DNA of 64,000 nt from an uncultured Ruminococcus sp. (GTDB lineage: Bacteria > Bacillota > Clostridia > Oscillospirales > Acutalibacteraceae), in NCBI GenBank assembly GCA_958403905.1, contig CATXZD010000008.1:48190-112189 (forward strand), in the 5' to 3' direction. The notes under the pieces are model-generated. The model worked only from the letters and a program-made list of their open reading frames with translations, had not been told where the DNA came from and searched no databases. The position numbers and the translations under genes are program-made. Below, in pieces: positions 25,856 through 34,580 of the stretch; position 1 is the first letter of the stretch, and each line of letters starts with the position of its first letter.

Positions 25856-25896
25856 AAAATGCGAAGCTCTGTTTATCTGAAAGCTCCGCATTTTTA
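25856..25896. terminator. Hairpin terminator upstream of the methyltransferase gene
   Basis: Stem aaaatgcg-agct / agct-cgcatttt with one mismatch; T-rich runs on both strands. It probably ends the transcript from the FMN reductase side. Confidence 0.6.
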
Positions 25897-25929
25897 TTTT
25901 ACTAATTTTACATGCTATTTTTCAGCATA

Positions 25930-26043
25930 TTATTTTGATTTAATTTCCTGTGGTTTTTTCTTTTTTATCAAGGTTTTTATATCTTCAATGACAAGAATGA
26001 TTGACAATACAATCAAAAACAGTGCCAAAACAATCTGTGCGAC
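25930..26043 (-). pseudogene. Possible remnant of a one-span small membrane protein
   Basis: One frame on the minus strand reads a smooth membrane helix (VAQIVLALFLIVLSIILVI) followed by a basic tail (IKTLIKKKKPQEIKSK) and a stop. No ATG, GTG or TTG with a ribosome site opens it; an ATG 18 bases upstream lies in another frame. It may be a small protein with a broken start or a chance open frame. The rest of 25802-26224 is AT-rich with nothing else seen. Confidence 0.3.
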
Positions 26044-26224
26044 TTAATAAACATCTTACGACACTGCCCTTGTCAATACTGATAACATTCCATCATTTAG
26101 AAAGGACAATTATTTGCTATTTAATTATATCATATTTTTACAAATTTACAAGACAAAAAATTAAAATTTAGGTAAAGTAAATGAAAGTAGTTTCATTTAT
26201 TTTATAAATTATGCACTCTTACAA

Positions 26225-26773
26225 TCACGAATTTAAAATCATATTGCAAAAGGCTTTGATTTCATCAATTCTGCCCGCAACATCACCTTTGTATTCAATC
26301 GAGCACAAGCTCATATTACCGCTTGCATTTATTTCAAGATGTCCGTAAAAATGTTCTATGCTTCCGATTATTTTTTCACATTCCGCCGCACTTGGACCGG
26401 TTCTTAATGCAATTGTATAACCCTGTTTTCCTTTGGGAATTTTTGCATGAGGTTCATGCGTATTGCACCATGGAGTACATCTGTCTATAAACACTTTGAA
26501 CTGTCCGGGAATGTCTGCCCAATATGATGGAGAAACCGATACTATCTTATCCGCCCATTCATAATATGAGATAACCTTCTTAACATCATCATGTTGAAAA
26601 CATTCTGCTGAAGTATGGCATTTTCGGCATCCTTTACAATACTTGATATCAAAGTCATCTATACAAATTGTTTTGATTGTATTACCGTTATGTAAATATT
26701 GGCTGACTATATTTACAATTTCAGCGGTTGCACCGTTTCTTACAGGACTACAGTTAATAATTAAAATTTTCAT
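26225..26773 (-). CDS. Flavodoxin-fold NADPH-dependent FMN reductase family protein
   Basis: The 182-residue product has the flavin-binding start 'KILIINCSPVRNGATAEIV', the Cys motif 'CKGCRKCHTSAECFQHDD' common in iron-sulfur flavoprotein-like reductases, and 'IVSVSPSYWADIPGQFKVFIDR'. It likely moves electrons from NAD(P)H through FMN; the acceptor is unknown. The start at 26773 has 'aaggaga' upstream. It follows rlmD by 23 bases. Confidence 0.85.
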   Translation of the reverse strand: MKILIINCSPVRNGATAEIVNIVSQYLHNGNTIKTICIDDFDIKYCKGCRKCHTSAECFQHDDVKKVISYYEWADKIVSVSPSYWADIPGQFKVFIDRCTPWCNTHEPHAKIPKGKQGYTIALRTGPSAAECEKIIGSIEHFYGHLEINASGNMSLCSIEYKGDVAGRIDEIKAFCNMILNS

Positions 26774-26796
26774 ATACATTCTCCTTGAATTTTGCC

Positions 26797-28164
26797 TTAC
26801 AATTCCCTTGACATCAATACTACACACTCAACATGAGCGGTTCGGCTGAACATATCGCAGGGAGTAATTTCTTTTATAGAGTAATCGCCCTCGGTAAAAT
26901 ATTTTAAATCCCTTGCAAGTGTAGCCGGGTCACAAGAAACATAAACCACTCTGCTCGGTGACATTTCAAAAATTGTTTTTACAAGTTCCTCGCCGCAGCC
27001 CTTTCTCGGCGGATCAAGAATGATTACATCAGGTTTTAATCCAGCATTTTTTAACTCTTCAGCGGCTTTAGGTGCGTCAGAACAGATAAAACGTGAATTT
27101 TTTATTCCGTTCATCTTTGCATTTTCTTCTGCATCGTATATTGCGTCCTGCACAATTTCTACACCGACAAGCATTTTACACTCTTCTGCCATTGTAAGTC
27201 CTATTGTTCCCGTTCCGCAGTATAAATCAAGGAGAATTTCGTTGGATTTGAGATTTGCATATTCCTTTGCTTTGTTATAGAGCTTTTCAGCCTGTCTTCT
27301 GTTTACCTGCCAGAACGAAAACGGAGATATTTTAAATTTTAGTCCACACAATTCATCTACAATATAATCTCTGCCGTATGCTGTTCTGTTTTTTGCGCCG
27401 AGAATTACATTCGTGACCTCTCGGTTTGAATTTATAATTACACTTGTTAAATTTGGTAAGCTTTCACGCAGCATTTTTACAAGCAAGTCCTCCTGCTTTA
27501 AGCCATTTCCGTTTACAACGAAGCAAACCATAAGCTCGTTTGTTACTTCGCCTATTCTGATGTAAAGATGACGAAGCCTGCCCTTGCCAGTTTTTTCGTC
27601 ATAAATATCGTTATTTGTCCGCGAAATAAAATTTCGTGTAATTTCAATTACCTTTGCAAAAATTTCAGGCTGCAAAACACAATCGCCGCAATTAACTATT
27701 CTGTGACTGTGAAACGCATAAAAACCGATTTGCACCTTGCCGTCTTTGTTAAGACCTATCGGAAGCTGTGCCTTATTGCGATAGCGAAGAGTATTGTTGC
27801 ATGCAATAATCGGAGCAAAGTTTGCGTTCTTTATTCCGCCGATTCGGGTTACGGCGTCTATTACCTTTTGCTGTTTAATTTTACATTCCTCTTCATAGCT
27901 TATGTGCCGCCACACACAACCGCCGCATTTTGAGAAATTTTCACAGTCAGGCTCTATTCTTGCCGGAGAAGGAGTTATGATTCTTTCGATTTTTCCGAAA
28001 GCATAAGTCTTTTTTACCTTTAATATCCGCACTTCAAGCTCGTCACCTATTGCAGAGAGCGGCACAAATACCGGTATTCCGTTTGAAGTTCTGCCTACTC
28101 CGCTACCTTCTGCCGAAGCTGATGTGATTGTAAGATTTATAATGTTATTTTTCTTTAAAATCAT
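26797..28164 (-). CDS. rlmD: 23S rRNA (uracil-C5)-methyltransferase, RlmD/RumA type
   Basis: The 455-residue protein has an N-terminal TRAM domain ('GIPVFVPLSAIGDELEVRIL'), the 4Fe-4S cysteines in 'CENFSKCGGCVW', a SAM site 'LLDLYCGTGTIGLTMA' and the catalytic 'VYVSCDPATLARDL'. It methylates a uracil at C5 in 23S rRNA (or tRNA in the RlmCD group); which position is not clear. Start taken at the ATG at 28164. Confidence 0.9.
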   Translation of the reverse strand: MILKKNNIINLTITSASAEGSGVGRTSNGIPVFVPLSAIGDELEVRILKVKKTYAFGKIERIITPSPARIEPDCENFSKCGGCVWRHISYEEECKIKQQKVIDAVTRIGGIKNANFAPIIACNNTLRYRNKAQLPIGLNKDGKVQIGFYAFHSHRIVNCGDCVLQPEIFAKVIEITRNFISRTNNDIYDEKTGKGRLRHLYIRIGEVTNELMVCFVVNGNGLKQEDLLVKMLRESLPNLTSVIINSNREVTNVILGAKNRTAYGRDYIVDELCGLKFKISPFSFWQVNRRQAEKLYNKAKEYANLKSNEILLDLYCGTGTIGLTMAEECKMLVGVEIVQDAIYDAEENAKMNGIKNSRFICSDAPKAAEELKNAGLKPDVIILDPPRKGCGEELVKTIFEMSPSRVVYVSCDPATLARDLKYFTEGDYSIKEITPCDMFSRTAHVECVVLMSREL

Positions 28165-28363
28165 AATAATTACCACCATATTGTTCTTAATATATTTTAC
28201 CATTCTTATTCAAATTTGGCAACAGGCTTAAATTTTTATATTTTCTGTAAAATATACTATCATTTCTTATAAATTTATTTTTAGGTATTTATTTTTTTGC
28301 TTTTTAGCCTTATAATAATAAAGATATATATATTATTCTGATTAAAAAGGACGGTATGTTGTT

Positions 28364-29752
28364 TTGAATTACGATAAGCTAATGGATAAAATAAAAAGAA
28401 TACACTTTATTGGAATCGGCGGCAGTGGTATGTGCCCGCTGGCTGAGATCCTTCGCAGTGAGGGCTTTGAACTTTCAGGCTCGGATATGAACGAGGGTGA
28501 AACCCTTGACAGAATTAGAAGCTACGGTATTCCTGTTTATATGGGTCATAAGGCTGAAAACATTGACGGAGCTGAGCTTGTTGTCTATTCAGCCGCAATC
28601 AAAGACAACAATCCTGAAAGAATGGCTGCAAAAGAACAGGGAATTCCCTGCATTGAACGCAGTGTTATGCTCGGCATTGTTACAAGAAGATACAAAAGAA
28701 GTATTGCCGTTTCGGGTACTCACGGAAAAACCACAACTACAGGTATGTTATCGCAGATTTTAATAGGAAGCGGCTTTGACCCGTCAGCCATTATCGGGGG
28801 AAAGCTTCCGTTTATCGGCGGCAACAGCTATGTAGGTCACAGCGACATTATCGTCTGCGAGGCATGTGAATATGTTGACACATTTTTACAGCTTAACCCC
28901 TTTATCTCGATTATTTTGAACATTGACGCTGACCATCTTGACTACTTTAAAAATCTTGACAACATCAAAAAGTCATTTAACAAGTTTTCTAAGCAGACTA
29001 CAGGACTTCTTGTAATTAACGGCGATGACGAAAATACACTTGACGCTGTTAAGGATATTGAAATAAATAAGCTGAGCTTCGGTTTTAGCGAAAATTGCGA
29101 TTACAGAGCTGTAAATGTCAGCGCAGACAAGGGTGTTCACGAACAGTTCGACTTATACTTCAAGGGCGAAAAGCTTACAAGCATAAAGCTTATTGTCCCC
29201 GGTAAGCACAACATTTACAATGCTCTTGCCGCAGCGGCTACGGCTCACTATCTCGGTGCAACTCCCAATGAAATTTCTGAAAATCTCCACAAGTTCGGCG
29301 GAGTTCACAGAAGATTTGAAATTCTCGGCACACCGTGCGGAATTACTGTTGCCGACGATTTTGCACATCACCCGACAGAGTTGACTGCTACACTCACGGC
29401 TGCAATGAATATGGGATTTAAGAAGGTATGGGCTGTGTTCCAGCCTCACACGTTTTCAAGAACAGCAATACTGCTTGATGATTTTGCAGAGGCTCTTAAA
29501 ATTCCTGATGTTGCTGTCATCTCGGAAATTCTGCCTGTAAGAGAAGTTAACACATATAATATTTACTCCACTGATATTGGTGCAAAGGTTCCAAATTCGG
29601 TATGTCTTGATACATTTGAGGAAATCACTGATTATGTTTGCAAAAATGCAAAAGAAGGCGATTTGATTCTCACAATGGGCGGCGGCAACGTTTATATGTG
29701 CGCAAATATGATTTGCAAGCAATTAAAGTTTATTGAGGACGGACAGGAATAG
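28364..29752 (+). CDS. murC: UDP-N-acetylmuramate--L-alanine ligase
   Basis: The 462-residue Mur ligase has 'HFIGIGGSGMCPLAEIL' (UDP-sugar domain), the ATP loop 'VSGTHGKTTTTGML', 'NIDADHLDYFKN' and 'DDFAHHPTELTATL'. It adds L-Ala to UDP-MurNAc, the first step of the wall stem peptide. The start is a TTG at 28364 with 'aaggacgg' upstream; an ATG at 28382 is possible. A terminator follows at 29806. Confidence 0.93.
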   Translation: MNYDKLMDKIKRIHFIGIGGSGMCPLAEILRSEGFELSGSDMNEGETLDRIRSYGIPVYMGHKAENIDGAELVVYSAAIKDNNPERMAAKEQGIPCIERSVMLGIVTRRYKRSIAVSGTHGKTTTTGMLSQILIGSGFDPSAIIGGKLPFIGGNSYVGHSDIIVCEACEYVDTFLQLNPFISIILNIDADHLDYFKNLDNIKKSFNKFSKQTTGLLVINGDDENTLDAVKDIEINKLSFGFSENCDYRAVNVSADKGVHEQFDLYFKGEKLTSIKLIVPGKHNIYNALAAAATAHYLGATPNEISENLHKFGGVHRRFEILGTPCGITVADDFAHHPTELTATLTAAMNMGFKKVWAVFQPHTFSRTAILLDDFAEALKIPDVAVISEILPVREVNTYNIYSTDIGAKVPNSVCLDTFEEITDYVCKNAKEGDLILTMGGGNVYMCANMICKQLKFIEDGQE

Positions 29753-29805
29753 TTTATTTTACTAAAATAAATAACCTTTTCTTTTGAAAAACATATTCTA
29801 CACAG

Positions 29806-29837
29806 AAAGAACTCCCGACAAAATCGGGAGTTCTTTC
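29806..29837. terminator. Bidirectional terminator between murC and htrA
   Basis: A 13-bp perfect stem (aaagaactcccga / tcgggagttcttt) in the gap between two convergent genes; T-rich on both sides. Confidence 0.85.
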
Positions 29838-29869
29838 ATTTTGGAGAGGTATTTTATGAAAAACAACAA

Positions 29870-31564
29870 TTACCAGCCAAACATCTGTGACCAAATGTCA
29901 TCAGAATTATCATTAGCAGGTGTTGTTGATGACTGATTTTGAACGTTTCCGCTTGGAACATACTCTGCGAGTGTAAGCGTTAAGTCTGATGTTTCACCGT
30001 TACGATAAACAGTAAACTTGACTTTATCGCCAACTTTAGAATCTTTAAGCGCATTTTTAACATCTGCCGACGTGTTTATGTCTGTTGAATTGACCTTAGT
30101 GATGAGGTCGCCTGTATGAAAACCTGCTGCCTCAGCATTTGAGCCTCGTGTTACAGACAAAACATAACAGCCTGTTTGATTTACGCCATAGTAAAATGCA
30201 GTATCGTTTGAAGTAATGTCGGTTAGCTGCATACCGAGATCGATTTTTCCTGTAACATAACCGTAGGATTTAAGATCGTCTATAATATCAAGCACATTGT
30301 TTATCGGAATTGCGAACGCAATACCTTCTACCTCGGTTGCGCTGTCCTTTGCATTGACAATACCTACAAGTTCTCCGTTTGAATTAAAGAGTCCGCCGCC
30401 TGAGTTGCCGGGGCTGATTTGGGCATTAGTCTGGAGCAAAGTCATATTTTTTCCTTCAATTACAACATCTCTTGCAAGAGCGCTGATAATTCCATCAGTT
30501 ACGGTTCCGCCGAGTTGACCGAGCGGATTGCCGATTGCTACTACATAATCGCCTACTGCAAGCTTTGAGCTGTCGCCAAATGTTGCAGGTGTAAGACCTT
30601 TTGCATCCACTTTAAGAAGCGCTATGTCATTTTCAGAATCGCTTCCGATTACTGCAGCGGTATAACTTGTTTTTCCGTCACGAAGAGTAACAGTTACGCT
30701 GTTTGCATCTTCAATTACATGGTGATTTGTGATAATATATCCATCCTCGGAAATTATTACACCTGAACCTGCCCCCTGTACAACATACTGTTGTGCGAAG
30801 CTTCCGGTTTTAACGCCCTCGGTTTCTATTTCAACTACGCTGTCAGCTGTTTTCTTTACAACTTCGGAAGTTGTATTTGCAGATACATTGCCCGATCTTG
30901 ATGTATTGCTGGCTTCAACCTTATTGATGTTTACACCGTTAGAGCTTGATGAATTCATATTGTTAGCAAGATAACCGCCGCCAAAACCAAGTGCTGCCGA
31001 ACAGAGAATTGAAATTACAAGCATTGCAGCTACAAAACCCCTTGAAGCAGGTTTTTTAGGCTTTTTAACTTTTGGTTTTTTTACCTTTGCCTTATGAATA
31101 TTCTGCGGATGTCCGTAAGGAGATTGTCCTGTGGTATTTGAATAAGTGCCGTACGGACTTTGGGAATTGTAGTTGCCAGAAGCTCCGTATGAAGTATTTG
31201 AGCCGTAGCCCGATGAGGAGCTTGAGTAACCTGTATTTGTATATGAATCAGAATAACCGGTGCCTTGCGGATTAAAGCTATCGGTACTTGTCTGAGATGC
31301 CTTGGGAGCAGAATATGCATTTTCATAATTATTGGGATTGTGAGAAGCATTTTCATTATTACCATTTACATAAGAGTAATGGTATTCACCGCTTGAATTG
31401 TTTTGAGAACTGTTTGAATTCCATTCATAAGAACTTTCAGTTTGCTTTGACTCGTCAGAAGATATATCAGAGCTGCTGTATACGTCATTGCTGCCGGTGT
31501 TCTGATTTTCTAATGGGTTATCGCCGTTTTCAAAATGATTATTGTTATTGTAGTAATCAGACAT
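29870..31564 (-). CDS. htrA: HtrA/DegP-type surface serine protease with disordered N-terminus
   Basis: The 564-residue protein has a 155-residue Asn/Ser/Tyr-rich cytosolic region, a basic KKPKVKK block, one membrane segment (about 174-196), a trypsin-like domain and a C-terminal PDZ domain (about 445-535). The triad is H282 (TNHHVIED), D313 (SENDIALLK) and S388 (SPGNSGGGLF). It would degrade or refold misfolded proteins outside the membrane. The long low-complexity head is the odd part; DegP homologues with such heads occur in Clostridia. A terminator follows at 29806. Confidence 0.9.
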   Translation of the reverse strand: MSDYYNNNNHFENGDNPLENQNTGSNDVYSSSDISSDESKQTESSYEWNSNSSQNNSSGEYHYSYVNGNNENASHNPNNYENAYSAPKASQTSTDSFNPQGTGYSDSYTNTGYSSSSSGYGSNTSYGASGNYNSQSPYGTYSNTTGQSPYGHPQNIHKAKVKKPKVKKPKKPASRGFVAAMLVISILCSAALGFGGGYLANNMNSSSSNGVNINKVEASNTSRSGNVSANTTSEVVKKTADSVVEIETEGVKTGSFAQQYVVQGAGSGVIISEDGYIITNHHVIEDANSVTVTLRDGKTSYTAAVIGSDSENDIALLKVDAKGLTPATFGDSSKLAVGDYVVAIGNPLGQLGGTVTDGIISALARDVVIEGKNMTLLQTNAQISPGNSGGGLFNSNGELVGIVNAKDSATEVEGIAFAIPINNVLDIIDDLKSYGYVTGKIDLGMQLTDITSNDTAFYYGVNQTGCYVLSVTRGSNAEAAGFHTGDLITKVNSTDINTSADVKNALKDSKVGDKVKFTVYRNGETSDLTLTLAEYVPSGNVQNQSSTTPANDNSDDIWSQMFGW

Positions 31565-31720
31565 TGTGTTAGCCTCCTATTAAATCAGCTTTTGCTGATA
31601 TTTTTCATGTTGTACTCATAATAATTCGCTAAAGTGAAAACTGTATGAACTCGCTTTGAAATAAATATGAAATAATATATACATTTGTGAAGAGAATATG
31701 ATTATTATCTGTAAAATCCA

Positions 31721-31749
31721 TTGCATTAACTTTAATAATGCTATATAAT
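31721..31749 (+). promoter_or_regulatory. Promoter of the dockerin cysteine protease gene
   Basis: TTGCAT (31721-31726), 17-base spacer, TATAAT (31744-31749), 32 bases before the ATG. Confidence 0.65.
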
Positions 31750-31781
31750 GTAAGGTAAATAAAGATAGAGAGGTAATATTA

Positions 31782-33581
31782 ATGAAAAAACGTCTAATGA
31801 AGGCAACGCTCTGCATATGTTTAAGTGCATTAACTGTGCTTGCTGCTTCTGTTCCCGCTTTTGCCACAGAAAACAGCGAATTAAAATTTCTTTTTAAAAC
31901 AAAAACAAGTAATGGTTTTCAATATATTGAGGAAAACAATGATTTGAAAACTGAAAAAATAAATAACAACCTTTTAAAAGCGTCACCATTACCTGCTTCC
32001 TACAATCTGGCAGACAACGGTTATGTCAGTCCGGTTAAAGATCAGGGTACATATAATACTTGCTGGGCATTTTCTGCACTTGCTTCACTTGAGTCAAATA
32101 TGATTAAATCAAAAAAATCTGATTCATCAGTTGATTTATCGGAAAAACATTTAATATATTACAATTACAATGGTATGTATGACAATCCTGATAAAAGTTT
32201 GTTCGCAGGCTTTGATACTTATGTTACAAATGGTACTTCCTCATTTATGCAAGGCGGCTCGATGTATATGGCTGCTTCAACACTTATGAGAAGATACGGT
32301 GCACTTGACGAAAGCAAAGCTCCTTATCCTAATAAACAAGATGACAGCTTAGAACTTGATTTGTCTTTACAGAATAAGTCTGATATTTACGTTAAAAATG
32401 TCGAATTTTTACCTGAAACAACTTCATTTGAAACAGATCGTTACGGCAGAGTTTCAACACAAAAGCTTCGCAGTGATAACATAGTTTCCGAAAGTATTAA
32501 TGAAATCAAAACAACACTTTATAATAAGGGAGCTGTTGCGGCTTCGTACTATTCCGAAACATTAAATAAAAATCAGTACTGGAATGATACATATAACAGC
32601 TATTATTTTGACGGAATATTAGATTCCGGTAGGGATAATTATAATTTAGCTAACCACGGAATTACAATTGTCGGCTGGGATGATAATTTCTCAAAAAATA
32701 ATTTTACTAAAACTCCTCCGAAAGACGGTGCATGGATTATAAAAAACAGTTGGGGTGACAACTGGGGTAAAAACGGATATTTTTATCTTTCATATTACGA
32801 TTTAAGCTTCAGCCAACCTGTTATTTTTGAAGCAGAAAACGCTAAATACAAATCAAACGGCACAACACGTCACGAGTACAAAAATGTATATCAGTATGAC
32901 GGAATCGGATTTGCTGATACACAGATTTATTATCAAGCTCCGGACTGCAAAGCAGCTAATTTCTTTACCGCAAGAGAAAATGAGACATTAGAAGCTATTT
33001 CGGTAATTACAATGCACGATAACTGCACAGTGAATTACGTAGTATATGATGAAATTGGTTCAAGCATTGATCCGACTCTGGGTTGTCTCCGTGTTTCAGG
33101 CAGTCAAACATTTAAAAACAAGGGTTATTACACAATACCTATTGACGGTTACATTCCTCTTAAAAAAGGTGAAAGATATGCTGTTGTGGTCAATATAACA
33201 TTTGATGCAGGCGGAGAAACACAATCTATTCTCCCCTGCGAAACCAAATACCTCAACACTTCCCGCATTGAGGTCAAGAACAATCAATCAGCATATTATA
33301 TGAACGGCAGATGGAAAGCCATTGACTCATCAACAACAATGTTAGATTGCAAAATCGGCAATGCTACTGTTAAGGCATATACAAATAACGCTGACGATAA
33401 TTTGTATGGTGATGTAAACCTTGACGGCAAAGTGAATGTTAACGATGCTACACAAATTCAGAAATATCTTTCTGAATTGGCAACATTCAGTGATTTACAG
33501 GAAAGTTTAGCTGACTTTGACAATGATGGAAGAATTTTAATTACAGACGCAACCGAAATTCAACGCTATGCAGCTTCTTAA
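31782..33581 (+). CDS. Secreted papain-family (C1) cysteine protease with C-terminal dockerin
   Basis: The 599-residue product has a signal peptide (about 1-29), a short propeptide-like part and a C1 domain with C94 (TYNTCWAFSAL), H292 (NHGITIVGW) and N322 (IIKNSWGDNWG). An unnamed beta-type region (about 370-535) follows, then a dockerin (about 540-599) with canonical loops DVNLDGKVNVND and DFDNDGRILITD. It should dock to a cohesin scaffold and cut proteins at the cell surface, such as those in plant or host material. Ribosome site 'agagaggtaa'. Single-gene unit. Confidence 0.92.
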   Translation: MKKRLMKATLCICLSALTVLAASVPAFATENSELKFLFKTKTSNGFQYIEENNDLKTEKINNNLLKASPLPASYNLADNGYVSPVKDQGTYNTCWAFSALASLESNMIKSKKSDSSVDLSEKHLIYYNYNGMYDNPDKSLFAGFDTYVTNGTSSFMQGGSMYMAASTLMRRYGALDESKAPYPNKQDDSLELDLSLQNKSDIYVKNVEFLPETTSFETDRYGRVSTQKLRSDNIVSESINEIKTTLYNKGAVAASYYSETLNKNQYWNDTYNSYYFDGILDSGRDNYNLANHGITIVGWDDNFSKNNFTKTPPKDGAWIIKNSWGDNWGKNGYFYLSYYDLSFSQPVIFEAENAKYKSNGTTRHEYKNVYQYDGIGFADTQIYYQAPDCKAANFFTARENETLEAISVITMHDNCTVNYVVYDEIGSSIDPTLGCLRVSGSQTFKNKGYYTIPIDGYIPLKKGERYAVVVNITFDAGGETQSILPCETKYLNTSRIEVKNNQSAYYMNGRWKAIDSSTTMLDCKIGNATVKAYTNNADDNLYGDVNLDGKVNVNDATQIQKYLSELATFSDLQESLADFDNDGRILITDATEIQRYAAS

Positions 33582-33611
33582 TCACATAAACATTATTTAT
33601 AACTAAAAAAA

Positions 33612-33645
33612 CAACTGCCGGTACTTGATGTCCGGCAGTTGTTCA
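33612..33645 (+). terminator. Terminator of the dockerin protease gene
   Basis: A 10-bp stem (caactgccgg / ccggcagttg) with a 10-base loop, 30 bases after the stop; only a weak T run follows. Confidence 0.7.
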
Positions 33646-33655
33646 TTATAGGGAT

Positions 33656-33688
33656 AAAAACCTCCTGCAACGAAATTTTTGCAGGAGG
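33656..33688 (-). terminator. Terminator of the typA/exonuclease unit
   Basis: A 10-bp stem (cctcctgcaa / ttgcaggagg) with a short loop; TTTTT follows on the minus strand. It starts 4 bases after the exonuclease stop. Confidence 0.85.
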
Positions 33689-33692
33689 TTTT

Positions 33693-34580
33693 TTATACAT
33701 TTTCGTTGATTATGCTGTTGTCTGTTTCTTTTTGCTTTTCACGTTTTTCAACTATTCTCTTTTTTACAACAACTTCATCAAACTTCTTTTTAAATGATAT
33801 TCTTCCTATAAATCTGCGATTACAGCGTTTGCAAAAGAACTCGGCTGAAAAGCTCTTGTTGTGAATTTTCCACTTTGTCATTCTTCTTGCATGTTTTCCG
33901 CAGCAGTCACATTTGAATTTCATCTGACTTTTATCAATTTCATCGCTGTTTAAGTCGGTGATGAAACGGGTTTTAAAAGTCATTTTTTCATAAAAATTGT
34001 TGTCATCCGCATTCAAAATAAAGCCTTTAAGCGGCTTTTTACACAAAAGCCGTTCAAGACATTTAAGGCTAAGCTCCGCATCGAAAAATGCACGGTGCTG
34101 CTCCTCCTGAGAAAATTCAATCTTAAGCAGTTTAGCGCAGCTTGAAAGTCCCAATTGGCTCGATGAATTATGCAAATCAAGACAACCCTCGCAGTACGCC
34201 TGTAAATTGCAGTATTTTTTAAGAAAAGGCAAATGAAAATCGCCCGTAAAATAGTTGTAATTCTCAATCAAAGCATAAATATCTGATGTTCCCCATGTCA
34301 TTAAAACGCTGTCGCCCGAAAATTTGGTAAAGCGATTTACTGCTTCAAGGAAAGGGATTCCCTTTTCCTTTAATTCCTCATTCGTAATTTTGGTAAGCTC
34401 TTTTACCTTACTGCACAGCTTTTTGCCGATTTGAGGCTTTATCAGTACAGAAAACTTATCTGTAATATTAAACTCATCATCAACCTTTACCGCACCGAAC
34501 TCAATTATTTCATTTACAAATCGATGCAAGGAGGTGCTGTATGAGCCGTTCCATTCCAAATCAAGTATTACAAAACTCAT
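33693..34580 (-). CDS. DEDDh 3'-5' exonuclease with C-terminal zinc-ribbon-like part
   Basis: The 295-residue product opens with the exonuclease motif 'VILDLEWNG' (D7, E9) and has the later Asp ('GTSDIYALIE') and 'HRAFFDAELS' (His and Asp) of the RNase T / epsilon group. The C-terminal third has two CxxC pairs ('KCDCCGKHAR', 'FCKRCNRRF') that may bind zinc. It could trim RNA or DNA ends. Its ATG shares one base with the typA stop, so translation is coupled. Confidence 0.85.
   Translation of the reverse strand: MSFVILDLEWNGSYSTSLHRFVNEIIEFGAVKVDDEFNITDKFSVLIKPQIGKKLCSKVKELTKITNEELKEKGIPFLEAVNRFTKFSGDSVLMTWGTSDIYALIENYNYFTGDFHLPFLKKYCNLQAYCEGCLDLHNSSSQLGLSSCAKLLKIEFSQEEQHRAFFDAELSLKCLERLLCKKPLKGFILNADDNNFYEKMTFKTRFITDLNSDEIDKSQMKFKCDCCGKHARRMTKWKIHNKSFSAEFFCKRCNRRFIGRISFKKKFDEVVVKKRIVEKREKQKETDNSIINENV

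Noticed and set aside
25859..26047. 62-codon frame on the plus strand, Phe-rich
   Set aside because: It begins inside a terminator stem and is antisense to the possible small membrane protein; composition is that of a chance AT-rich frame.
29856..29936. 26-codon frame with a good-looking ribosome site (ggagaggt)
   Set aside because: It starts just after the murC terminator and is antisense to the end of htrA; no promoter and no sign of selection.
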